Origin: Marinomonas spartinae
GTDB lineage: Bacteria; Pseudomonadota; Gammaproteobacteria; Pseudomonadales; Marinomonadaceae
Reading direction: 5' to 3'
Assembly (NCBI RefSeq): GCF_900089775.1
Contig: NZ_FLOB01000004.1
Span: 340,912 to 404,911 of the forward strand
DNA: 64,000 nucleotides
Of this stretch, positions 34,500 to 43,860 are shown piece by piece. The notes under the pieces were generated by a model. That model had not been told where the DNA came from. It worked only from the letters and a program-made list of their open reading frames with translations, and did no database searches. A program made the position numbers and the translations under genes. Each line of letters starts with the position of its first letter. Position 1 is the first letter of the stretch.

Positions 34500-35303
34500 T
34501 CATTTAACTGGCATCGCTAGGGATGCTTTTGTGTGTTGTGATGCGCGTACTTTTAACAGCTGGGAAAGGACAGATATGGCGATTTCTCCAGGCTGCTTTG
34601 AGCGCAAATTGTGTTCACCCATTGGGCAATGCATTTGGTCTATTTGAGCTTGAGTGAAGCCTTTATTGGCTAACTTATGGCGGAACCGAGCACTTTTGGT
34701 TTGCGATCCAATAACCCCGATAAAGGCCGCATCGTTCCGTTTTATTACGGCTTCGGTGAGCTCTAAATCCAGTTGATGGTTGTGCGTGAGTACCAAATAA
34801 AAAGTATTGGCTGGCATGTCGGCAACTTCATCAACGGGGTAATCGCTTATTTTAGTGGTCACCTTGTCCGATACCTGTGTCGGGAACTCATCTTGACGAC
34901 TGTCTACCCAGATTAAATGGCAAGGGATATTTTCTAAGCAATGCACAATAGCTCGCCCCACATGTCCCGCACCAAAAATCGCAATGGTTAACGGAGATTG
35001 CAGGACACTTTCAAACAGTAATGTCACAAAGCCACCACAACATTGTCCTAATGTTGCCCCAAGAGGGTAATCCTCGGTGCTTGTTTGACTGTCTTTTTCG
35101 CTGAGTTTTTCCCTTGCTTTCGCAATGGCTTTCCATTCTAAATGACCGCCGCCTACGGTACCATAAGTGGCATGCTGTGTAACAAGCATACGAGCACCTA
35201 TTTCCCTTGGTGTAGAGCCTTTTATGCTAAACACAGAGACCATCACAAAGTCGATGCCTGATTTTTCCAGTTTAGCCGCTTCTTGTACCCATTTTGTATC
35301 CAT
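34500..35303 (-). CDS. xdhC: XdhC, xanthine dehydrogenase molybdenum cofactor maturation factor
   Basis: A 267-aa XdhC/CoxI protein. The N-terminal XdhC domain contains FSIKGSTPREIGARMLV and GTVGGGHLEWKAI, then LGQCCGGFVTLLFE with the conserved Cys that handles sulfurated Moco. The second half is a Rossmann domain (IAIFGAGHVGRAIVHCL, then LTHNHQLDLELTEAV and FIGVIGSQTKSARFRHKL). It inserts sulfurated molybdopterin into xanthine dehydrogenase. The structural genes xdhA and xdhB are not in this window, which is unusual, since xdhC normally follows them. It starts 3 bp after the hydroxyisourate hydrolase stop. Confidence 0.9.
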   Translation of the reverse strand: MDTKWVQEAAKLEKSGIDFVMVSVFSIKGSTPREIGARMLVTQHATYGTVGGGHLEWKAIAKAREKLSEKDSQTSTEDYPLGATLGQCCGGFVTLLFESVLQSPLTIAIFGAGHVGRAIVHCLENIPCHLIWVDSRQDEFPTQVSDKVTTKISDYPVDEVADMPANTFYLVLTHNHQLDLELTEAVIKRNDAAFIGVIGSQTKSARFRHKLANKGFTQAQIDQMHCPMGEHNLRSKQPGEIAISVLSQLLKVRASQHTKASLAMPVK

Positions 35304-35306
35304 GGT

Positions 35307-35660
35307 TTAGCTACCTCGATATGTACTGTAGCCATAGGGAGAAACTAAAACAGGAACATGGTAGTGGCTGGTGGCATCATTGATACCAAAGCGAATCACC
35401 ACCTCATCCAAGAACAGTGGTTCCGCAAGCTGTTTGTCTAAGCGGCGATAATAATCCCCGATGGCAAACTCTAGTTCATACACACCTTGATGAAAGTCCT
35501 TCTCGGGCAGGATAGGCTGGTCACAACGACCATCACTGTTTGTAATGCTGGTGTTAAGTTGGACTTTATTGCCATCGATCAGCTCATAGAGCGTGATGGC
35601 AACGCCCGCCGCTGGGGTGCCGTGTGTTGTGTCCAGAATGTGTGTCGTTAGGTATCCCAT
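35307..35660 (-). CDS. 5-hydroxyisourate hydrolase (transthyretin-like)
   Basis: A 117-aa HIUH of the transthyretin fold. The N-terminal HILDTTHGTPAAGVAITLYE motif, the central Arg/His active-site residues (GRCDQPI) and the diagnostic C-terminal tetrapeptide YRGS are all present. It hydrolyses 5-hydroxyisourate to OHCU, the step between uricase and OHCU decarboxylase (at 41933). It has no signal peptide, so it is cytoplasmic. AGGAGA precedes the ATG at 9 nt. It is the first gene of its operon, with xdhC 3 bp downstream. Confidence 0.93.
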   Translation of the reverse strand: MGYLTTHILDTTHGTPAAGVAITLYELIDGNKVQLNTSITNSDGRCDQPILPEKDFHQGVYELEFAIGDYYRRLDKQLAEPLFLDEVVIRFGINDATSHYHVPVLVSPYGYSTYRGS

Positions 35661-35847
35661 ATGGTTTTCTCTCCTGTGCTCGCTTTTTCTTATGCCGGTT
35701 GATCCACTACTTAAAGCGACACTGTTTAAAGTGTGACGTTACAGGTGTTCTGCCAAGGGGGTGGGGTGTTTTATAAAGTGCTTTCGCTTTTTTATCAATA
35801 GTGCTTTCGCTGTTTTGATCCAGTTTTTAAAATGATAGATGAAAAGC

Positions 35848-35877
35848 TATCGATTCTCCGCCTATAGAGAATCGATA
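35848..35877 (-). terminator. Terminator after the BMP-family binding protein gene
   Basis: TATCGATTCTC pairs with GAGAATCGATA around an 8-nt loop, followed on the minus strand by GCTTTTCATC. It separates the ABC transporter operon from the hydroxyisourate hydrolase operon, whose promoter should lie in 35661-35847. Confidence 0.65.
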
Positions 35878-35899
35878 ACCCATTTATATTAAACGACTG

Positions 35900-36967
35900 C
35901 TAGTGGGGGATTTTATCGGTAATGCCTTGAACATACCAATTTACTCTTGCTAGTTCTTGGTCTGTCAACGAGTGACCAGCAGGCACAACGATTTTTCCGG
36001 TATTGTCTTTAATAGGTCCGGTGAACGGTTTGAGTTTGCCTGATTTGATGGCTGCCAATGTTTCCTCAATTTTAGCACGCACATTTTTGGGCAAATTAGG
36101 ATTGATGGAAGCCAGTTGCAGCATGTTGTCGTGGAACCCACCCCAGAAATCCTGCGACTTCCAAGTACCGTCCATCACTTGTTGTACGGTTTTTATATAG
36201 TAGGGTGCCCAGTGATCACGTACTGAGAAAATATGCGCTTGAGGAGCAAATTTACTCTGATCCGATGCTTGACCAATGGCACGAGCACCACGTTTTTGTG
36301 CGGCAATCAGTGGCGCAGGGCTGTCGGTATGTTGAATCAGTACGTCCGCTCCCTGATCCATTAGAGCATTGGCGGCGTCGGTTTCTTTACCTGGGTCATA
36401 CCAAGTGTTTGCCCAAACAATTTTTAGCTTGATATTAGGGTTAACACTTTTTGCTCCCATGTAGGTCGCATCAATATCACGGATAACTTCCGGAATAGGG
36501 AAGGCTCCGATGTAACCAATGGTATTGGTTTTAGTGAGCAATCCAGCGGCAACACCGGAAATATAACGGCCTTCGTAGGTACGAAGAACATAAGTGCCTA
36601 AATTTTTCGCCCGCTTATACCCTGTGGCGTGTTCGAACACCACATTAGGGAAGCGTTTAGCGGCTTTAACGGTTGCATTCATGAAGCCAAATGATGTCGT
36701 AAAGATGACTTTGTTGCCCGCTTTGACAAGTTGGGTAATGACACGTTCTGCGTCGGCGCCTTCTGCCACGTTTTCAACATACGTCGTTTTTACTTTCCCT
36801 TTGAAATATTTCTCCATTTCTTTACGGCCTTGGTCGTGCTCGTAACTCCAGCCCAGGTCTCCTACTGGGCCAACGTATACGAAGCCTACTTTAAAAGGCT
36901 CTTCTGCTTGAGCCATGGTGACGCCAAGCATGAGGCCTACGCCAAGTAATAAACTCTTTAACTTCAT
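35900..36967 (-). CDS. BMP-family purine/nucleoside ABC transporter substrate-binding protein
   Basis: A 355-aa periplasmic binding protein of the basic membrane protein (BMP/Med/TmpC) family. A clear signal peptide ends AQA-EEP at about residue 22. FKVGFVYVGPVGDLGWSYEHDQGR and IFTTSFGFMNATVKAAKRFPNVVFEHATG are diagnostic, with GADVLIQHTDSPAPL and AIGQASDQSKFAPQAHIFSV further on. Family members bind nucleosides or purine bases. Its position beside two matching permeases and a dual ATPase, inside a purine-degradation locus, supports a purine, xanthine or urate-related ligand. GGAG lies 7 nt before the ATG. It is the last gene of the transporter operon. Confidence 0.88.
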   Translation of the reverse strand: MKLKSLLLGVGLMLGVTMAQAEEPFKVGFVYVGPVGDLGWSYEHDQGRKEMEKYFKGKVKTTYVENVAEGADAERVITQLVKAGNKVIFTTSFGFMNATVKAAKRFPNVVFEHATGYKRAKNLGTYVLRTYEGRYISGVAAGLLTKTNTIGYIGAFPIPEVIRDIDATYMGAKSVNPNIKLKIVWANTWYDPGKETDAANALMDQGADVLIQHTDSPAPLIAAQKRGARAIGQASDQSKFAPQAHIFSVRDHWAPYYIKTVQQVMDGTWKSQDFWGGFHDNMLQLASINPNLPKNVRAKIEETLAAIKSGKLKPFTGPIKDNTGKIVVPAGHSLTDQELARVNWYVQGITDKIPH

Positions 36968-37071
36968 GATGAAACTCCTTGTGCCCTTCGGCGGTTTTGT
37001 CGTTGTTAATGGAACGCTTTATTCTATTATTATTGGTATGTGGCCTTTTATGGCTCAAATTGGCGTCATGG

Positions 37072-38004
37072 TTAGGCCATATGTCTTGGATCAAACGGTT
37101 TTCCGAGTGATCGAGGCGCCAACAGTTTTTCTTTAAATTTATCCGCACTGATGATGACCATGACAAATACCGTTGCCACATAAGGCAACATGGCTAATAA
37201 GTTGGTCGAAATGGTCCAGCCGAATCCTTGAAGAACCAAGTGCATAATGCTGGCCAAGCCAAACAAATAGGCCCCCAGCATAATGCGTCCAACCCGCCAA
37301 GAAGCAAAGACCACCAGCGCAAGGGCAATCCAGCCACGGCCAGCTGTCATGTTTTCCGCCCACATAGGGGTATAGACTAAGGACATATAAGCCCCAGCGA
37401 TCCCCGTCATGGCACCACCAAACATAATGGCCAAATAGCGGACCCGAAGTACCTTGATGCCAATGGCATTGGCGGCATTGGGGTTTTCACCGACGGCTTT
37501 GAGTGTTAGTCCCAAGCGGGTTTTGTTAGTAACATACATAATGAGCACGGTCATGATGAAAGAAAGGTAGACCAACAGATCGTGCTCGAAGAGAATTTTG
37601 CCAAGGTACGGAATGGAGGATAGGTACGGAATAGGGATGGGATTAAAGCCTTGAATGGTTTTGCCGACAAAATCCGATCCGACAAAGGCGCTTAATCCCG
37701 TGCCAAAGATGGTTAGTGCGAGCCCCGTGGCCACTTGGTTGGCGCCAAGGTGCAACACTAAAACACCAAAGATAAGGCTCATGACACACCCCATAGCCAT
37801 TGCCGCAAGCACGCCAAATGCCATGTTGCCCGTTGAGTAGGCTGCCAAAAAGCCAACGACGGCTCCCATGAGCATCATCCCTTCCTGGCCTAAGTTCAGT
37901 ACCCCAGACTTTTCACATATGACTTCGCCAAGAGCAATAAATAACAAGGGAGTGCCTGTTTTTATTGCGGAGAATAAGATTTGTGCTATGAAATCTGCGT
38001 CCAA
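37072..38004 (-). CDS. Nucleoside/purine ABC transporter permease (YufQ-like)
   Basis: A 310-aa inner-membrane permease of the branched-chain/ribose (BPD_transp_2) family with about eight to nine helices. FIALGEVICEKSGVLNLGQEGMMLMGA and GLTLKAVGENPNAANAIGIKVLRVRYLAIMFGGAMTGIAGA are the usual family blocks. Translation starts at a TTG (38004) preceded by AGGAG 6 nt upstream; no nearby in-frame ATG keeps the first helix. It follows the other permease with a 9-bp gap and pairs with it as a heterodimer. Confidence 0.88.
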   Translation of the reverse strand: MDADFIAQILFSAIKTGTPLLFIALGEVICEKSGVLNLGQEGMMLMGAVVGFLAAYSTGNMAFGVLAAMAMGCVMSLIFGVLVLHLGANQVATGLALTIFGTGLSAFVGSDFVGKTIQGFNPIPIPYLSSIPYLGKILFEHDLLVYLSFIMTVLIMYVTNKTRLGLTLKAVGENPNAANAIGIKVLRVRYLAIMFGGAMTGIAGAYMSLVYTPMWAENMTAGRGWIALALVVFASWRVGRIMLGAYLFGLASIMHLVLQGFGWTISTNLLAMLPYVATVFVMVIISADKFKEKLLAPRSLGKPFDPRHMA

Positions 38005-38013
38005 AATAGGCTC

Positions 38014-39081
38014 CTAAGCCGTGGCTTGATGAGTGAAAACAAGGCGGTTGCGAATAAAGAAATCGCACGCCAGTAAGAAGAAAAGCAAAACGCCTTGAAA
38101 CATACCGATCACCGCAGTGGGAATATTCATTTGAATCTGTGCCAGATCACCACCCATATAGAGTACGGCCAAAAAGATGGCCGCAATAATCGCACCCAGA
38201 GGGTGTAAGCGACCCAGATAGGCGACGATGATGGCGGAGTAGCCATATCCAGGGGAGACGTTAGGCACCAATTGGCCTATGGGCCCCGTCACTTCACATA
38301 CGCCTGCTAGGCCTGCTAGTGCACCAGCAAGGAGCATAACAAACCAACTGAGCTTTTTGCTGCTAAAGCCTGCGTAGGTCGCCGCTGGTTCGTCAGAGCC
38401 AAAGACGCGCACTTGAAAGCCTAAGTGGGTTTTAGACAAGATAAACCAAGCCACAACAGCAGACAGTAGAGACAACAAAATGCCTAAATGAATTCGAGTT
38501 CCCGCAACGAGAATCGGCAGCATGGTTTGATCCGAAAACATAGCAGATTCAGGAAAACCGTAGCCATCAGGGTCTCGTAGTGGCCCATTGACTGCCCACA
38601 CCAGTAGATAAAAGGCAATGTAGTTAAACATAATAGTGGTGAGAATAAGGTTCGAGTTGAAGCGTAGTTTTAAATAGGTGGGAACGGCAGACCAGGCAAC
38701 ACCCGAGGCAACGCCGGCCAAAAGGGTTAAAGGTAAGGCTAAGGCGCTGGTAGAATCGCCAAAGGCTAGTGCGACCGCCGAACCCCCTAATGCTCCAGCA
38801 AGTAATTGGCCTTCCGCACCAATATTCCACATATTGGCCCGATAACACAGTGATAAGCCCACGGCACAAAGTAGCAGGGGGCACATTTTTACCAGCATTT
38901 CTCCCACATTATAGCCATCAGACAAGGGGGTAATGAGTAATACATGCAACGCCTCAATCGGGTTTTTGTCGAGCGCTGAAAAGAGAATACAGCCAAAAAT
39001 AAGGGTGAGAGCAATCGCCAGCAGGGGCGAGACGAATGTCATTAATTGGCTAGGTTGCGTTCGCGCTTGAATACGCATCAT
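38014..39081 (-). CDS. Nucleoside/purine ABC transporter permease (YufP-like)
   Basis: A 355-aa permease with about nine to ten membrane segments. Family blocks are KMCPLLLCAVGLSLCYRANMWNIGAEGQLLAGAL, MFNYIAFYLLVWAVNGPLRDPDGYGFPES, and GYGYSAIIVAYLGRLHPLGAIIAAIFLAVLYMGGD. The insertion PLRDPDGYGFPES is typical of the permease that pairs with BMP binding proteins. Its ATG overlaps the ATPase stop by 4 nt (ATGA), so translation is coupled. Confidence 0.88.
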   Translation of the reverse strand: MMRIQARTQPSQLMTFVSPLLAIALTLIFGCILFSALDKNPIEALHVLLITPLSDGYNVGEMLVKMCPLLLCAVGLSLCYRANMWNIGAEGQLLAGALGGSAVALAFGDSTSALALPLTLLAGVASGVAWSAVPTYLKLRFNSNLILTTIMFNYIAFYLLVWAVNGPLRDPDGYGFPESAMFSDQTMLPILVAGTRIHLGILLSLLSAVVAWFILSKTHLGFQVRVFGSDEPAATYAGFSSKKLSWFVMLLAGALAGLAGVCEVTGPIGQLVPNVSPGYGYSAIIVAYLGRLHPLGAIIAAIFLAVLYMGGDLAQIQMNIPTAVIGMFQGVLLFFLLACDFFIRNRLVFTHQATA

Positions 39082-40652
39082 GCTGTGGTCTCCTGTAACA
39101 TGTCAGCATCATGCTGTTGATTATTAATAAAGGTCCCTGCCATCCATTGGCCAATTTGGTCTATGTTGGTGTCTTGAGTACGGACAATAGGAGACAAATA
39201 ACCATCGCATACGGCTGCCATTCGGTCTGCTAGTAAGAATAGTTCATCAATGTCTTCTGATATCAATAAAATGGCAGCCCCTTGGTCGCGTAGTTCTAAT
39301 AAAGCTTGGTGAATCGCTAATGCTGCACCGACATCTACTCCCCATGTCGGATGGGCGCAAATCAATACATCAGGTCGTTGACCGATTTCGCGTCCCATAA
39401 TGAATTTTTGCAAGTTTCCGCCACTTAAGCTTTTTGCTTCAGAAAATTCGCCGTGGCATTTGACGCTGTAATCACTGATCAGTTGTTTGGCATAGTCTTT
39501 TAGTTGCTTCCATTGGACTAGGCCGTATTTGATAAAGCCTTGACTGTGGGTAAGGAGGGTATTTTCCGTTAAGCTCATATCGGGAACCGCGCCTCGGCCC
39601 AAGCGTTCTTCGGGGACATAAGCCATCCCAAACTGTCGTCGTGTAGCGGTTTTTAAATTGCCAATTGGTTGGTTTTTCATGGTTAGATGAGCATTGACGG
39701 GACGGCTGTCTTCACCGCTAATAATGGCCATTAACTCGTCTTGTCCATTACCGGCAACACCTGCAATACCGAGAATTTCGCCTGCTTTTAGCTCAAGATT
39801 GATGTGTTTTAGTGAGGTGCCAAAGGGGTGTTGTGTGCTAAGGGAAAGATCATGAATCTGAAAGCGTACCTCCGTCCCCTCTTTTTTGGAGTAACCAGCG
39901 TCTTGTTCTGCTAAATCGCCCACCATCATTTTAGCAATGGAATGGGAGGTTTCGTCTGCGGGTGAGCAAGTATTGATGACTTTGCCACCCCGTAAAATGG
40001 TGGCTTTTTCACAAATTTCGGTGACTTCATGCAGTTTGTGACTAATGAATAGAATACTGCACCCCTCTTTGGCGAGCGTGCGTAGTACGCTAAAAAGACC
40101 AGACACTTCTTGAGGGGTTAATACGGAGGTCGGTTCGTCCAGAATCAAGAGTTTTACCGATTGGACTAAACAACGCATTATTTCTACCCGTTGTCGTTCT
40201 CCAATTGAGAGTGAGTGTACGTAACGATGGGGGTCAATATTCAAACCATACTCTTGGGATAATTGACGGATCTTCTCAGCAAGATTGCCAATAGAGGCCA
40301 GTTGAGGTTTGCTCAAACAGAGTTCGATATTTTGGCTGACCGTTAGCGTTTCGAACAGAGAAAAGTGCTGAAAGACCATGCCTATCCCAAGCTCTCTCGC
40401 CGTGGAGGGTGATTTTATCTCTATCTCTTTACCATCCCAGATAAGTTGGCCTGTGTCTGGCGCGACGACTCCATAAATGGTTTTGACTAGAGTGCTTTTT
40501 CCAGCACCATTTTCTCCCAATAGGGCATGAATTTCTCCAGGCATGAGGCTCAGGCTAATATTGTCATTGGCGAGACAGCCAGGATACTGCTTGCTGATAT
40601 TGATCAGTTCCAGTCTAGGTGAAATATGCTGTGCGGTTTTGGTGTTATTCAC
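39078..40652 (-). CDS. Dual-domain ABC transporter ATPase for nucleosides/purines
   Basis: A 524-aa protein with two ABC ATPase halves (RbsA/MglA/YufO type). First half: Walker A GENGAGKST (about residue 48), signature LSIGERQRVEI, Walker B LLILDEPTSVL. Second half: degenerate Walker A GVAGNGQDEL, YVPEERLGRGAVPDM, signature LSGGNLQKFIM, and a degenerate Walker B VLICAHPTWGVDVGA. This asymmetry is normal for the family. The start is a GTG at 40652 with GGGA upstream; no ATG would keep the first strand. It heads the four-gene transporter operon and is divergent from puuE. Confidence 0.9.
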   Translation of the reverse strand: MNNTKTAQHISPRLELINISKQYPGCLANDNISLSLMPGEIHALLGENGAGKSTLVKTIYGVVAPDTGQLIWDGKEIEIKSPSTARELGIGMVFQHFSLFETLTVSQNIELCLSKPQLASIGNLAEKIRQLSQEYGLNIDPHRYVHSLSIGERQRVEIMRCLVQSVKLLILDEPTSVLTPQEVSGLFSVLRTLAKEGCSILFISHKLHEVTEICEKATILRGGKVINTCSPADETSHSIAKMMVGDLAEQDAGYSKKEGTEVRFQIHDLSLSTQHPFGTSLKHINLELKAGEILGIAGVAGNGQDELMAIISGEDSRPVNAHLTMKNQPIGNLKTATRRQFGMAYVPEERLGRGAVPDMSLTENTLLTHSQGFIKYGLVQWKQLKDYAKQLISDYSVKCHGEFSEAKSLSGGNLQKFIMGREIGQRPDVLICAHPTWGVDVGAALAIHQALLELRDQGAAILLISEDIDELFLLADRMAAVCDGYLSPIVRTQDTNIDQIGQWMAGTFINNQQHDADMLQETTA

Positions 40653-40983
40653 AAAAATTTCCCATCTTAAAAAGGTCTGGCCGTGTTATTAACAATAGAG
40701 TGACTCGGTATATAAACTGCATACCGCATAAGCTATGCCAATTCATGTCTCTTATTAGCGCGTTTAACTAAAAAAACCGCACTTTTTTTGTGCCTTGTTT
40801 TTTTGCTTGCCCTTTTTTGGGCTTATAAAAATAGTTGACTGATTGGTTCACTTGGCTCATTTTGTTTATATGAAATGTTTGTTTCTTTTAATCAATATCT
40901 GTGCCAATTTTTTTATTTGTTGTGTGGCAATCTAGTGTTTATGACGAAGTTGCCATGGAATTGTTTTTTTATGAGGTGAAGTA
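40653..40983. promoter_or_regulatory. Divergent promoter region between purine transporter and puuE operons
   Basis: 331 bp without a gene, AT-rich toward puuE. It must hold two divergent promoters. I do not recognise an operator or a purine riboswitch here; no three-way-junction pairing is evident. Confidence 0.5.
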
Positions 40984-41895
40984 ATGTCTTATGATCGTGA
41001 TTTGGTCGGCTATGCAGGAAAACCGGTTCATCCGAATTGGCCTAAGAATGCTAAGGTGGCGTTGCAGTTTGTCTTGAACTATGAAGAAGGTGGTGAGAAT
41101 TGCATTCTGCATGGTGATAAGGCCTCAGAGGCGTTTTTATCCGAGATGATCGGGACGGATGCCAGAGAAGGTGTTCGTCATATGAGTATGGAGTCCCTGT
41201 ATGAATATGGTAGTCGTGCTGGAGTTTGGCGTGTTTTGGCATTGTTTAAAGAGATGGGGATTCCGTTGACCATCTTTGCTGTTGGTATGGCTCTTGAGCG
41301 TCATCCAGAGATAGCTAAGGTCTTTGTTGAAGAAGGGCACGAAGTTTGTAGTCATGGTTATCGATGGATTGACTATCAGTATGTAGATGAAGAAACCGAG
41401 CGTGCTGATATGAAAAAAGCCATTGATGTTATTACCAAACTGACAGGGCAGCGTCCTTTAGGCTGGTACACAGGACGAACAGGACCCAATACTCGTCGTT
41501 TGGTCGCGGAGGAAGGAGGATTTCTATACAACGCAGACGACTATAGTGATGATTTACCGTTCTGGCGCTTGGAAGGGGGGAAGCCTCAATTAATGGTACC
41601 TTATACCCTTGATACCAATGATATGCGTTTTGCGGCGATGCAAGGCTTCAATACAGGCGAGCATTTTTTCCAATACTTAAAAGACGCGTTTGATACCTTA
41701 TACGAAGAGGGTAAAACGCAACCAAAAATGTTGTCTATTGGACTGCATTGTCGTCTGATCGGTCGTCCTGCTCGCATCGCAGGGTTAAGACGCTTCCTCA
41801 GCTATGTGAGTCAATTTGATGATGTTTGGTGTGCACGACGCATCGATATTGCCAAACACTGGCATGAGCATTTTCCTTATCAGGCAACCGCTTAA
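40984..41895 (+). CDS. puuE: PuuE, metal-independent allantoinase (polysaccharide-deacetylase fold)
   Basis: A 303-aa member of the NodB-like deacetylase superfamily, allantoinase PuuE branch. It begins YDRDLVGYAGKPVHPNWPKN and has ALQFVLNYEEGGENCILHGD, SMESLYEYGSRAGVWRVL, EEGHEVCSHGYRWIDYQY and GWYTGRTGPNTRRLV, all characteristic of PuuE. It opens the allantoin ring to allantoate, or in some proposals acts on urate-derived ureides. GAGGTGAAGTA precedes the ATG. It is followed 37 bp later by the OHCU decarboxylase gene, which makes its substrate. Confidence 0.92.
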   Translation: MSYDRDLVGYAGKPVHPNWPKNAKVALQFVLNYEEGGENCILHGDKASEAFLSEMIGTDAREGVRHMSMESLYEYGSRAGVWRVLALFKEMGIPLTIFAVGMALERHPEIAKVFVEEGHEVCSHGYRWIDYQYVDEETERADMKKAIDVITKLTGQRPLGWYTGRTGPNTRRLVAEEGGFLYNADDYSDDLPFWRLEGGKPQLMVPYTLDTNDMRFAAMQGFNTGEHFFQYLKDAFDTLYEEGKTQPKMLSIGLHCRLIGRPARIAGLRRFLSYVSQFDDVWCARRIDIAKHWHEHFPYQATA

Positions 41896-41932
41896 TTGAT
41901 TATACAAAATGATGAGTTATATGGAGAAAAAC

Positions 41933-42499
41933 ATGACAGACCAGCTGTCCGTTTCTATGGGATTTCAAGTGTTGGAGGGCATGTTTGATGCTAAGCCAAG
42001 TGCCATGACGAAAGAGACCTTTATCTCAGTGTTTGGTTCAGTGTATGAGCACTCTGCTTGGGTTGCTGAACAGGCATGGCAAGCAATGGATCATAAAAAC
42101 AGTCTGACTGATTATGATCAGAAAGAGCATTTAGCGCGTTTGTTGTTTGATGTAGTTGAACAAAGTACGAATGATACAAAACTGGCTTTATTACGGGCTC
42201 ACCCAGATTTGGCGGGTAAGGCGGCATTGGCTGGAGAAGTGACGCAAGACTCTAGTAATGAGCAAGCGGGGGCGGGGTTAGATCAATGTTCACCCGAAGA
42301 GCTTATGCGTTTTACCGATTATAATGATCGTTACAAATCGCGTTTCGGCTTTCCTTTTATCATGGCGGTAAAAGGTGCGACCAAAGAGGCTATTTTGTCG
42401 GCTTTTGAGCAAAGGGTTGATCATTCTCCACAAGAAGAGTTTAAAATGGCCATGCGACAGGTTCATCAAATTGCGCGTTTTCGTTTAGCTGAGAAATAG
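41933..42499 (+). CDS. uraD: OHCU decarboxylase (UraD)
   Basis: A protein of about 188 aa, 2-oxo-4-hydroxy-4-carboxy-5-ureidoimidazoline decarboxylase. LLRAHPDLAGKAALAG contains the catalytic His, EQAGAGLDQCSPEEL the conserved Glu region, and RFGFPFIMAVKG the substrate loop. It forms (S)-allantoin from the product of 5-hydroxyisourate hydrolase (35307). The ATG at 41933 has GGAG 6 nt upstream and is preferred over the ATG at 41909. It is co-transcribed with puuE. Confidence 0.93.
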   Translation: MTDQLSVSMGFQVLEGMFDAKPSAMTKETFISVFGSVYEHSAWVAEQAWQAMDHKNSLTDYDQKEHLARLLFDVVEQSTNDTKLALLRAHPDLAGKAALAGEVTQDSSNEQAGAGLDQCSPEELMRFTDYNDRYKSRFGFPFIMAVKGATKEAILSAFEQRVDHSPQEEFKMAMRQVHQIARFRLAEK

Positions 42500-42636
42500 A
42501 ACGGTTCCCTCAAGTGTCGATACAGCGTGACTGTGCCAATCTTGGGGGATTTGACTCCTTGTTGTATATGAATTTTTATACACTTTACAGCTAGAAAATG
42601 GTAGAGTAGCGCCTTTATTTTATACAAAGTTTCCAG

Positions 42637-43776
42637 TTGATTGTTATCCCTGAGTCAGGGGCTGAACTGTCGTTGTCTTGTCTTAGGAATATAGCGGTAT
42701 TGTGCTCATATAATTTGCTTGAAAGGCTACTGAATCAAGGGGAACTGGAAACAGATGTTGATTTTGGTGATAAATACACTGTTAATTTAGTCCTAATGCT
42801 AGTGATGCTGGTGGACTTATCGTTAATGCTGTTTTTTTCACTAGGACGGCCAGATTTATTCGCATGTTTTTCCTATTTTATTAGTTTTGTCTTTTCTATT
42901 TGGTTTTTCTTTGTTAATCGAAGCAAATGGCTTAGATGGGTGAGGATTGCTACTCCTTTTTTAGTTATTGTTCAAATCGTTTTTTCTTGTTTTTTTTTAT
43001 TAGGTTCCGGAAGTGGCTTGCAATGGCTTTTAGTCATGTTTTCGTCCTACTCTTTTTTGAGTTTTCAAAGAAATGAGCGAGCTTGGCAAGCCAGCACCAT
43101 CGTTAGTTCATTTTTAGCGTTTGTCTTGTGTGAGCTATATGCCCCTCGTAGTGGTCTTTTGTTGGATAAATCCGAACAGGTAGTTTCGGTCATTCTAGTC
43201 TTTGTTTATTCGTTGTTGGCATTTGGGTTGGCTGTTCAAGCATTGGTTGGGCGTTTGTTTCGTGTCAATATGAAACTAAGGGAGCTGGCTGAGAGAGACG
43301 TACTAACGGGATTACCGAATCGTCGTAAGGTCTTAAATGAAGCATTGGCCATTTTTAATGAGGCGCTAGAATCCTCTAGTGCGTGCTCATTTGCTATTAT
43401 CGATTTTGATCATTTTAAGAGAGTTAATGACTCTTATGGCCATGAAGCGGGTGATCTAGTGTTGCAAAAAGGGGCAGAGGCGATGTCCATTTGCTTGCGA
43501 AAACACGATAAAATAGGCCGTTATGGTGGTGAAGAATTTGTTATTATTATGCCTAATACGGATGGTTCAGAGGCCATGTCGAAAATGGAACTTTTAAGGG
43601 CATCGATTGAGTCTCTGAATATTGTGTCGAGTCACGGTATTCGTATTCCTGTTACGGTGAGTATTGGTGTCGCGTCTATGTCTAAAGAGACAGCAATTTT
43701 TGAAGATGTGCTGGCTCTGGCTGACAAAGCGTTATACAAGGCGAAGAAAGCGGGCCGTAATAAGGTGTTTCGTTAG
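42637..43776 (+). CDS. Membrane-bound diguanylate cyclase (GGDEF)
   Basis: Up to 379 aa: six hydrophobic segments between about residues 50 and 210, then a GGDEF domain. DVLTGLPNRR opens the domain, IIDFDHFKRVNDSYGHEAGD binds metal, and the active site is RYGGEEFVII. RKHD sits five residues before GGEEF, so the inhibitory RxxD site is present and the enzyme should be feedback-regulated by c-di-GMP. The frame opens at a TTG (42637) with no obvious ribosome binding site, so the true start may be somewhat downstream. It is monocistronic. The membrane part is not a recognised sensor domain. Confidence 0.85.
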   Translation: MIVIPESGAELSLSCLRNIAVLCSYNLLERLLNQGELETDVDFGDKYTVNLVLMLVMLVDLSLMLFFSLGRPDLFACFSYFISFVFSIWFFFVNRSKWLRWVRIATPFLVIVQIVFSCFFLLGSGSGLQWLLVMFSSYSFLSFQRNERAWQASTIVSSFLAFVLCELYAPRSGLLLDKSEQVVSVILVFVYSLLAFGLAVQALVGRLFRVNMKLRELAERDVLTGLPNRRKVLNEALAIFNEALESSSACSFAIIDFDHFKRVNDSYGHEAGDLVLQKGAEAMSICLRKHDKIGRYGGEEFVIIMPNTDGSEAMSKMELLRASIESLNIVSSHGIRIPVTVSIGVASMSKETAIFEDVLALADKALYKAKKAGRNKVFR

Positions 43777-43860
43777 TTTTCCTTGGTGTTTTATGTGTTG
43801 TGACCTTTCTCTGATAACTTGAGAGAGGCACTATTATTTATATGCCTTTTTTATATCCTT

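Noticed and set aside
40653..40983. Purine riboswitch upstream of the purine transporter or puuE
   Set aside because: I could not find the conserved paired elements of a purine aptamer; only AT-rich sequence and short imperfect repeats are visible.
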